Shown here piece by piece: positions 1 to 6,921 of a DNA stretch of 34,729 bases. The stretch is taken from IMG/VR virus record IMGVR_UViG_3300046170_000015, positions 1-34,729 of that record; one strand, written 5' to 3'. The first letter of the stretch is position 1. Each line of letters opens with the position of its first letter. The position numbers were made by a program, and so were the translations under genes. The notes under the pieces are model-generated. The model worked only from the letters and a program-made list of their open reading frames with translations. It did not search any database and was not told where the DNA came from. Source of the DNA: a virus.

Positions 1-1
1 T

Positions 2-181
2 ACTATATCCGGTACTTCCACTGCTTCAACATTCAGTGGAGATTTAAATGGTACCATTAATACTGCTACAACAGCTACAACACAAACAGCAGGAACAAAT
101 AATACAACAGTAGCTACTACAGCATTTGCTAATGTAGCTGCAGATAATGCAGCAGTTGCACTGGCTATTGCGTTAGGATAA
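2..181 (+). CDS. Tail fibre-like protein, C-terminal fragment
   Basis: An open frame enters from the left edge and ends at a TAA at 179-181, so only about 59 C-terminal residues are visible. They are rich in Thr, Ala and Asn. A stretch reading NNTTVATTAFA resembles the short motif often found near the ends of phage tail-fibre proteins, and the neighbours downstream are also fibre genes. I infer the end of another tail fibre or fibre-tip protein. The start and most of the gene lie outside the window, so domain content cannot be judged. A strong promoter begins only about 8 bases after the stop, suggesting that the next gene starts a new transcript. Confidence 0.6.
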   Translation, partial: TISGTSTASTFSGDLNGTINTATTATTQTAGTNNTTVATTAFANVAADNAAVALAIALG

Positions 182-189
182 TAAAACAC

Positions 190-218
190 TTGACAAAAAA
201 TACCAAGTATGGTATAAT
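190..218 (+). promoter_or_regulatory. Consensus sigma-70 promoter with palindrome in the spacer
   Basis: TTGACA (190-195), a 17-base spacer and TATAAT (213-218) match the bacterial housekeeping promoter exactly. Transcription would start near 225, just before the GGAG ribosome site (231-234) of the gene at 241. A 16-bp palindrome, ATACCA-AGTA-TGGTAT (200-215), fills the spacer and overlaps the -10 box, which is where a repressor could block polymerase. I infer host RNA polymerase use, since no phage polymerase gene is visible here. Confidence 0.75.
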
Positions 219-240
219 TAGTGTACATTCGGAGTAAAAA

Positions 241-585
241 ATGGCTAACTCATTTAAATCAGAAACAGATACAGCTATAGGCACATCACCTGCCACTATC
301 TATACCTGTCCTTCAGCTACGCAAACAACCATTATTGGTCTTACTTGTGCTAACATTGTAACAAGTCAGATTGAAATTGATGTACAGCTAGATGCAAGTA
401 CACGTACAAGTGGTGCAGAGGATAGTGTCTATATTATTAAGGATGCCCCTATTCCTGTAGGTTCATCTTTAGTGGTTGTAGGTGGTGAACAGAAGATTGT
501 TATGGAACCCGGCGATACTATTAAGATTACTAGTAATACTGCCTCATCTGCTGACGTTGCTATGTCAATTCTTGAGATCACGTAA
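241..585 (+). CDS. Small virion-associated protein of the tail-fibre cassette (unknown function)
   Basis: This 114-residue protein starts at an ATG 6 bases after GGAG and is the first gene behind the promoter at 190. It has no signal peptide or membrane segment. Alternating hydrophobic and polar residues, with stretches such as TTIIGLTCANI and PIPVGSSLVVVGGEQ, suggest a compact all-beta fold. Similar small proteins sit among fibre genes in marine podoviruses, so a structural or fibre-attachment role is likely but unproven. It ends 10 bases before the next fibre gene, whose ribosome site overlaps its stop. I do not recognise a named family. Confidence 0.7.
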   Translation: MANSFKSETDTAIGTSPATIYTCPSATQTTIIGLTCANIVTSQIEIDVQLDASTRTSGAEDSVYIIKDAPIPVGSSLVVVGGEQKIVMEPGDTIKITSNTASSADVAMSILEIT

Positions 586-595
586 GGAATAATCT

Positions 596-2179
596 ATGGG
601 CTATATTGGCGCAGGACCAACACGATTTAATACGGCAGATGAACTGACTGTAACAGGTGATGCTGAATTTAACGGTAATCTGACCGTTAAAGGAACTCAC
701 ATTACTCTGGACAGTGCTACTGTACAAACCGTTGACTTAGGCGATAATGACAAAATTCGCTTGGGTGATGGCGATGATTTGCAGATTTATCACGATGGCA
801 CAAAAAGCGTTATTGCAGATGTTACAGGCGCAGGTAACTTCCACATTAGAGGTTCTAATGTGTTGTATATCCAAAGCGATGATGGTGGGGAAAACTATGC
901 CGTCTTTAATGACAATGGTTCTGCTAGTCTTTACTATGACAACTCAGCCAAACTCGCCACCACCTCCACAGGCGTTGACGTAACTGGCACTGTGCAAGGT
1001 GACGGATTAGTTATTGATGGTGCAACTGTACTCAATGGTAATGCAACCATTGACCAAGGCGCACTCAGTGGAAACACTTTAAGTTTGGATAGAACAGGTG
1101 CGGATGGAACACTTGGTTTCTTTAATAGCGGAACACAAACTGCCTTAATTTCAGGGGTTTCGGGCGGTGGCATAAACGCATATGTAGGCTCTACACCAAG
1201 CCTTGCGATGACCATCGACAGCAGCGGCAACGTGGGCATTGGTGTCACCCCTTTTGCAAACAACATTGGCAAGGGCTTAGACATTGCTAGCGGTGCTGGT
1301 ATGTTTGGTTCTTCAAACAGCAATTACTTAACCGGCAATCTTTATTACAGCAGCGGTTGGAAATACAAAGCAAGTGCCGGTGGTGCTTTGGTACTTCTAG
1401 ATTCGGCTAGTTCTATTAAGTTCTTTACCGCAGCTAGCGGAACTGCCGGTGGTGCTGCAACTCTTGACGAACGTATGCGCATCGACAGCAGCGGCAATCT
1501 GCTGTTGGGGACTGCGTTTAGTGGCTTTAACTCAAGACAAACGACACGTTTTGAATCCAGTGGCGTTGTGGTTGGTCACACATTTTGGAATGGCGGCGGG
1601 TCAGGGCAGAAATTTATAGAGTTTGTTAGCAGCGGTGGCGGTAGTATTGGAAGTATTACTCAAAGTGGTGCTTCATCAACTGCTTACAACACCTCTTCCG
1701 ACTATCGCCTTAAAGAAAACGTAACGGCAGACTGGGATGCAACCACACGCCTCAAGCAACTGAACCCTGTTCGCTTTAACTTTATTTCTGACGCAGATAC
1801 CACTGTCGATGGCTTCCTTGCACACGAGGTGCAGGACGTTGTTCCAGAGGCTATCAGCGGCACAAAAGACGGTATGATGGACGAGGAATACACCGTCAGC
1901 GCAGCCACAGGTGACATCTACACGCCAGCTATTGAGGCTGTACTTGACGAAGATGGCGTTGAACTGACAGCGGCAACAGATGAAGTCATCCACAGCGCAG
2001 ACGTTGAGCGTCCAGAAGAACTAGCGGAAGGCCAGCAATGGCGTGAAACCACAGCGGCTGTTATGGGTACACGGTCTGTGCCGGATTATCAGGGCATCGA
2101 CCAGTCTAAGCTAGTACCGTTGCTGGTGAAGACCATACAAGAATTAGAAGCCCGTATTGCGGCATTGGAGACTGCATAA
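596..2179 (+). CDS. Tail fibre with C-terminal S74 intramolecular chaperone
   Basis: A 527-residue fibre with an AAGGA ribosome site just upstream. Residues 1-365 are Gly/Ser/Asn-rich beta-forming repeats, including GDGDDLQIYHDGT-type units common in marine phage fibres. From residue 368 comes a peptidase S74 domain: Ser368 starts the SDYRLKEN motif and Lys373 lies five residues on, matching the Ser-Lys pair that cleaves the chaperone from the trimer in the endosialidase family. The last 19 residues form a short coiled coil (QELEARIAALE). Compared with the second S74 domain in this window, it carries about 65 extra acidic residues before YQGIDQSKLVPLL. The fibre should trimerise, release the chaperone and bind the host surface. 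The stop overlaps the next ATG (TAATG). Confidence 0.9.
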   Translation: MGYIGAGPTRFNTADELTVTGDAEFNGNLTVKGTHITLDSATVQTVDLGDNDKIRLGDGDDLQIYHDGTKSVIADVTGAGNFHIRGSNVLYIQSDDGGENYAVFNDNGSASLYYDNSAKLATTSTGVDVTGTVQGDGLVIDGATVLNGNATIDQGALSGNTLSLDRTGADGTLGFFNSGTQTALISGVSGGGINAYVGSTPSLAMTIDSSGNVGIGVTPFANNIGKGLDIASGAGMFGSSNSNYLTGNLYYSSGWKYKASAGGALVLLDSASSIKFFTAASGTAGGAATLDERMRIDSSGNLLLGTAFSGFNSRQTTRFESSGVVVGHTFWNGGGSGQKFIEFVSSGGGSIGSITQSGASSTAYNTSSDYRLKENVTADWDATTRLKQLNPVRFNFISDADTTVDGFLAHEVQDVVPEAISGTKDGMMDEEYTVSAATGDIYTPAIEAVLDEDGVELTAATDEVIHSADVERPEELAEGQQWRETTAAVMGTRSVPDYQGIDQSKLVPLLVKTIQELEARIAALETA

Positions 2180-3574
2180 TGGCATATCTAGGTAAAACAC
2201 CATCACAAGCTGTACGCAATCGCTATTACTACACTGCAACTGGTGGTGAGACATCTCTGTCCGGGGCAGATGATAATAGCAATGTGTTGATATTTGCTGA
2301 TGGTAACTATGTAGATGTTGCACTAAACGGTGTTACACTTGTAGCTGGCACTGACTACAACACCACCACTGCTAACACTATCGCTGGCCTTACTGCGCTT
2401 GTTGCAAGTGATGTAGTTGAGGTTATTGTGTATGACACGTTTAGTGTGTTCAGCGGGAATGTCAACGGTGACTTTACTGTAGGTGGTACACTTACTGCTG
2501 CATCTTACAGCGGCTTGCCTACGACTACACTGACTAGTTTGGGTATTCCTAACCACGATGACATCACGGTTGATGCGGCAGGCAACGTCTTAATTGGCGA
2601 TTCTGCACCACAAATCACAAGCAAACTAACTGTCAGCGGTAATGGCAGTGCAGATACTGGCACTTTTATGTACGATGGGAGTGCGGGAACATACTTTGAT
2701 ATCAATACAAATGCTGCGAATGGTACTGTTGACTTAGAAGCAAATGCTAGAACCGGAGCTTTCCCGCCATTAACCTTTAAAACTGGCGGCACAGAAGTCG
2801 GACGCTGGGATGCAAGTGGCAATCTGTTGGTGGGCAAGACGAGTTATGGCTCTGTACTTGGCACAGGTAGTCAATTGGGGGCTGGTGGAACTGCTATTTT
2901 TACCGCTTCATCTGATGCCCCCGCTTTATCTAAGCCGAACTACATCAGATGGAACCATTGTTGACCTCCGCAAAGACGGCAATTTGGTGGGGTCGATTGC
3001 TACAAAGTCTGATGACTTAAATATTTTTTCTTCTACGTCAAATCACACAGGATTGAGATTTGCTCTTAATGCAGTGTTGCCAACAAATAACTCGGGCAAC
3101 GTAGTAGATAACCAAGTTGATTTAGGTAAGGCTAGCGCAAATTACCGCTTCAAAGACCTCTACCTCTCCGGCGGTGTCTACCTTGGCGGCACTGGTTCAG
3201 CGAACTATCTGGATGATTATGAGGAGGGGACTTTTACTCCCACGCTTGATGCGGCTTTTTATTCTGGCACTCTTACAATTGCAGGTTTTTACAGAAAAGT
3301 AGGTAGTAAGGTTTTTGTTATTGTTCATGTAAGGGGAACAACTAGCGTTAATATGACCACTTCTGGAACCTCACGCATTAGCGGTATGCCCTTTGTTATG
3401 GAGAATATAGGGCCAATAGGTGGCTATTACACAGCAAGTTGGTCAAATTCGTATTCTGGCGGAGGATTTCTTAATGCGATGGCTGGCTATGGGCATCTAT
3501 ACTCTGGGCAAACAATTAATATGGGGTCAAACCAAGTTTTGGCTGTCTGTGCTACTTACTTCACGACAGCATAA
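2179..3574 (+). CDS. Tail fibre protein, interrupted by a one-base frameshift
   Basis: The first frame runs 2179-2964 and the continuation is read in the next frame to 3574. Residues 1-115 (MAYLGKTPSQAVRNRYYY onward) look like the conserved N-terminal part of marine podovirus fibres, probably the tail-attachment end. The second part contains DLGKASANYRFKDLYLSGGV and a C-terminal LDDYEEGTFTPTL module with beta repeats, typical of fibre tips. Reading switches inside a run of five C at 2918-2922. Removing one C gives an uninterrupted 464-residue protein with SSDAPLYLSR across the junction. As written, translation stops after a short wrong tail at 2964 and the receptor-binding end is lost. This may be a sequencing error, phase variation or a real mutation. 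Confidence 0.8.
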
Positions 3575-3626
3575 ACCATACCGTCACTAGATGTGGCGGC
3601 AGACAGTCCATCCATAGGAGATAAAA

Positions 3627-3906
3627 ATGGCACTAACAGAAGAAACAATCCAAGACAAAATCGAAATCGTAGGTGACTACAAGCACGTTCAAGTACGCAC
3701 CGCAACAGTCATCAAGCGTGATGGCGTTGAGATTAGCCGTAGCTTTTCACGGCACGTTGTAGCACCTGACGCTGACATCACTGGCGAAAGCGCAGAGGTG
3801 CAAGCTATCTGTGCGGCTGTGCATACACAAGACAGTCAAGGATGCCTATGCTGCACACTTGGCAGCGCAAGCAGCGGAGATGGCCCCTGTTGTTGAGGGA
3901 GAATAG
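3627..3906 (+). CDS. Small fibre-cassette protein, likely frameshifted near its end
   Basis: The start follows a good AGGAG ribosome site. The first 67 residues (MALTEETIQDKIEIVGDYK onward) resemble small proteins found beside tail fibres in marine phages, with no known function. As written, the frame ends at 3896 with an unlikely Cys-rich tail. Dropping one base at 3829-3831 instead gives TVKDAYAAHLAAQAAEMAPV and a stop at 3906, two bases before the next gene, for a total of 92 residues. The alanine-rich helix is far more plausible and restores tight spacing. A fibre chaperone or accessory role is possible from position only. Confidence 0.7.
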
Positions 3907-3908
3907 AT

Positions 3909-6446
3909 ATGACTAGAGCAAGAGAACTTGCAGACCAGCATAAGACCCTTGACGTAGACGGCGGCACAATCAAGCTGGACGGTAATTATCCTACTGGTAC
4001 TAATAACGTGGCTTTGGGTGACCAAGCCCTTGATGATGGTTCTTTGACTGGGGGCAGCAATGTTGCCGTTGGTACGCAAGCATTAACTGTAAACTCAACG
4101 GGCGCACAAAATGTTTCCGTAGGCCGTAGAGCGTTGTACTTGAATACAACAGGTGACGATAACATTGCTGTTGGCGCAATTGCGTTAGACGCAAACACTT
4201 CTGGTCAAAGAAATGTTGGCATCGGCAGTGGCGCACTTGGCGCAAATACTACCGCAAACAACAACACTGCCGTAGGTTATGTAGCACTTAGCGCAAATAT
4301 CACTGGTACAAACAATACTGCTAATGGGACTGAAGCACTTCGTGAAAATACCACTGGCAATTTTAACACCGCTACAGGCAAAGACGCACTTCTTTCCAAC
4401 ACCACAGGCTCTAGCAACGCTGCTGTTGGTTATCAAGCACTTGTTAACAACACCACCGCAAACAACAACACTGCCGTGGGTTATCAGTCGCTGTATGCAA
4501 ATACTACAGGTGCTTCTAATACCGGCATCGGAATTTATACTTTAGCTCAAAATACTACAGGAGCAAGTAATTTTGCGGGGGGCTATAACGCTTTAGGCGC
4601 AAATACAACTGGGGGGTCTAATGTTGGTATAGGTTTTCGTACCTTGCAAGCTAATACCACCGCTAACAACAACAATGCGTTAGGTGCATATGCGCTTTTT
4701 ACTAATACCACAGGCTCTGAAAACATAGCTATCGGTAGGTCAGCCCTAGAAGCAAACTCAAGTGGCACAGGCAACGTGGCAATTGGTCACAGTGCTTTGG
4801 ATGAAAACACCACCGCAAACAACAACACAGCAGTTGGTTATCATGCCCTTTATGCAAATACCACTGGGGCAGAAAACACTTCCGTGGGTATGCAGTCGCT
4901 TGACGCAAACACATCTGGCGCAAGCAATACGGCTGTCGGTGTTAATGCACTTACCTCAAACACCACTGCTAGTAGCAACACGGCAGTTGGCAGAGATGCG
5001 TTGCAGACTAATAGTACAGGAGCGAGTAATACGGCTATAGGAAAATCTGCTCTAAACAGCAACACTACAGGTCAATACAACACTGCTGTTGGTTCTCTGG
5101 CATTGGATGCAAACACATCTTCTGACTTCAGCACTGCTGTAGGGTACAGTTCTTTAGGTTCTAGTACTGGCGATAGTAACACGGGTATAGGCTATGCAGC
5201 TATGTCATTAAATACCACTGGCACAGATAACGTAGCAGTTGGTCGGCAGGCGTTACGTTCCAACACCACCGCAGGCAACAACACGGCAGTGGGATATCTG
5301 GCTCTTTATAGTAACCAAACTGGTAGTAGCAATGTGGCAATAGGTGCTGAAGCTGCGTATAGTTCAACATCTACTTATGTTACTGCTGTAGGGAGAACTA
5401 CTGCTTATAATACCACAACAGGAAACATTTGTGCGGTTGGATATCAAGCCGGATTTTCAAACACTACCGGAACAGGAAATACTGCTGTAGGTCGTTACCG
5501 GCCTTTATATTACAACACAACAGGTTCTTCAAATACCGCTATAGGTGACCAAGCACTGTTTAACAATACTACGGCAACCCGCAACGCTGCCGTAGGTTAT
5601 CAGGCTGGGTATGGTAACACCACTGGCTATGGCGGTGTATTTGTAGGGTATAAAGCTGGATACGCTTCAGCAACTTCCAACTTGAATACTATGGTTGGTG
5701 ATAATGCTGGTGTAGACACAACTGGCGCACAGAATACATTTATTGGTCAAGGTGCTGGTGCCTCAACTACTACTGGCGCAAAGAACACCATCATTGGTCG
5801 CTATGATGGCAACCAAGGCGGCCTAGACATCCGCACATCCAACAACAACATCGTGCTGTCGGATGGCGATGGTAATCCTAGGGCAAGATGGGAGTCTAAT
5901 GGAAAATTGGCTCTTGGGTACTCAATGTCTCAAGACAATGGACACGCCGTAGTTGTTCACGCTCAAGCTGGCGAAGGCGCACTTAGAATAAATGGCGGGT
6001 CAACAAACGGCTATTGGGCTATGACTGTTGCTAACCCATCTACCAATACTTATGGAATTAATTTTCTTAGTAATAATGTCGGTGTTGGTAATATAAGAAT
6101 TAATGCTTCATCTACATCCTACAACACCTCATCAGACTACCGCTTAAAGCAAAATGTAGTTGACCTAACTGGTGCAGCAGACCGTGTGCAACAGCTTTTA
6201 CCAAAGCGGTTTAACTTCATTGCAGATGCCGACAAAACAGTTGATGGTTTCCTTGCTCACGAGGTTGCTGATATTGTGCCAGAAGCTATTAGCGGCGAGA
6301 AGGATGCAGTTGATGCAGATGGAAACCCTGCCTATCAAGGCATAGACCAAAGCAAACTTGTACCACTGTTAACCGCAGCGTTGCAGGAAGCACTAACAAA
6401 GATTGACCAATTGGAAACACGCATAGAAGCACTGGAGGCTAACTAA
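3909..6446 (+). CDS. Long repetitive tail fibre with S74 chaperone
   Basis: An 845-residue fibre with a GGGAG ribosome site about 8 bases upstream. Residues 32 to about 635 are roughly 36 tandem 17-residue repeats of the form NTAVGxxALxxNTTGxx, the same style as head repeats of trimeric autotransporter adhesins (YadA/Hep_Hag type), which build a left-handed trimeric beta roll. A peptidase S74 chaperone follows: Ser742 begins SDYRLKQN and Lys747 is the partner residue. YQGIDQSKLVPLL and a final coiled coil (IDQLETRIEALE) close the protein. I infer a long, thin trimeric fibre that matures by self-cleavage. The many near-identical DNA repeats make copy-number change by recombination likely. The stop overlaps the next ATG. 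Confidence 0.9.
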   Translation: MTRARELADQHKTLDVDGGTIKLDGNYPTGTNNVALGDQALDDGSLTGGSNVAVGTQALTVNSTGAQNVSVGRRALYLNTTGDDNIAVGAIALDANTSGQRNVGIGSGALGANTTANNNTAVGYVALSANITGTNNTANGTEALRENTTGNFNTATGKDALLSNTTGSSNAAVGYQALVNNTTANNNTAVGYQSLYANTTGASNTGIGIYTLAQNTTGASNFAGGYNALGANTTGGSNVGIGFRTLQANTTANNNNALGAYALFTNTTGSENIAIGRSALEANSSGTGNVAIGHSALDENTTANNNTAVGYHALYANTTGAENTSVGMQSLDANTSGASNTAVGVNALTSNTTASSNTAVGRDALQTNSTGASNTAIGKSALNSNTTGQYNTAVGSLALDANTSSDFSTAVGYSSLGSSTGDSNTGIGYAAMSLNTTGTDNVAVGRQALRSNTTAGNNTAVGYLALYSNQTGSSNVAIGAEAAYSSTSTYVTAVGRTTAYNTTTGNICAVGYQAGFSNTTGTGNTAVGRYRPLYYNTTGSSNTAIGDQALFNNTTATRNAAVGYQAGYGNTTGYGGVFVGYKAGYASATSNLNTMVGDNAGVDTTGAQNTFIGQGAGASTTTGAKNTIIGRYDGNQGGLDIRTSNNNIVLSDGDGNPRARWESNGKLALGYSMSQDNGHAVVVHAQAGEGALRINGGSTNGYWAMTVANPSTNTYGINFLSNNVGVGNIRINASSTSYNTSSDYRLKQNVVDLTGAADRVQQLLPKRFNFIADADKTVDGFLAHEVADIVPEAISGEKDAVDADGNPAYQGIDQSKLVPLLTAALQEALTKIDQLETRIEALEAN
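4002..5813 (+). repeat. About 36 tandem 51-bp coding repeats
   Basis: Each unit encodes 17 residues with N-[TV]-A-[VI]-G at the start and an NTTG-type turn at the end. Units share short DNA blocks such as ACCGCAAACAACAACAC, which recurs at several places. A few units are one residue shorter or longer (for example around AYNTTTGN and GRYRPLYYN), so the array is diverged rather than freshly expanded. It lies wholly inside the fibre gene at 3909 and is a protein-level repeat, not a CRISPR array. Confidence 0.9.
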
Positions 6447-6688
6447 TGGACGAACTAACAGCAGAACAAATCGCACAGCACTATGACGCAATGGGTCACA
6501 GCGTTGACCTCATCAATGCTATCATTGCTGGTGAGGCTATGGCAGACGATGATGCCGCAGATAAGCAGGACTGTGTTGACAGGAATGTTGAACATCTGGA
6601 GATTATGGTTGCTAAAGACTTCTGGGGTTCAGAAGATATGACTGCGGCTAATGCAGCTATTGCTGCTGGTCAAGGGTATACAGCGTAG
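6446..6688 (+). CDS. Small conserved protein downstream of the tail fibre (unknown function)
   Basis: An 80-residue acidic protein that begins inside the stop of the long fibre (TAATG), so it is probably translated by coupling with it. The sequence is predicted helical, with NVEHLEIMVAKDFWGSEDM as its most distinctive stretch, and has no membrane segment or cysteine motif. Similar short proteins often follow fibre genes in marine phages. A fibre-assembly chaperone is one possibility based on position alone. I do not recognise a named family. Confidence 0.7.
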   Translation: MDELTAEQIAQHYDAMGHSVDLINAIIAGEAMADDDAADKQDCVDRNVEHLEIMVAKDFWGSEDMTAANAAIAAGQGYTA

Positions 6689-6690
6689 TC

Positions 6691-6918
6691 ATGGAAATGA
6701 CCAGCTTGATTGATATGCTTATTGGCTTAGTCGTAGCTGGTGGTGCATGGTGGGCTAATGGCATGACCCGTGAACAGAAGCGGTTAGAGATACTGTTGAA
6801 TAAGACACGTGAAGACTATGCTACTCGTGCAGACATGAAGGACGATATGCGCCGTGTAATGGAAGCACTGCATCGTGTAGAAGATAAGTTAGATAAAGTA
6901 TTAAGCAGGGAACTGTAA
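6691..6918 (+). CDS. Small membrane-anchored coiled-coil protein (holin/spanin-like candidate)
   Basis: A 75-residue protein two bases after the preceding stop. Residues 5-22 (SLIDMLIGLVVAGGAWWA) form one membrane segment, and the rest is a charged helix with heptad spacing (RRVMEALHRVEDKLDKVL). This layout resembles small phage lysis proteins such as XhlA-like holin partners or inner-membrane spanins, but no second spanin subunit or endolysin is visible in the window. A structural membrane-contact role during ejection is also possible. An alternative ATG lies two codons downstream (6697). Confidence 0.65.
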   Translation: MEMTSLIDMLIGLVVAGGAWWANGMTREQKRLEILLNKTREDYATRADMKDDMRRVMEALHRVEDKLDKVLSREL

Positions 6919-6921
6919 TCA

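Noticed and set aside
2810-3574. Independent gene starting at 2810
   Set aside because: Its first 35 codons are an out-of-frame shadow of the fibre; only the part after the C run is plausible, as the continuation of the fibre at 2179.
4002-5813. CRISPR-like array of about 51-bp units
   Set aside because: The units are coding repeats in frame with one long fibre gene, with no unique spacers between constant repeats.
6691-6918. Firm holin assignment
   Set aside because: Only one membrane helix and a coiled coil are visible and no endolysin is nearby, so holin, spanin and structural roles cannot be told apart.
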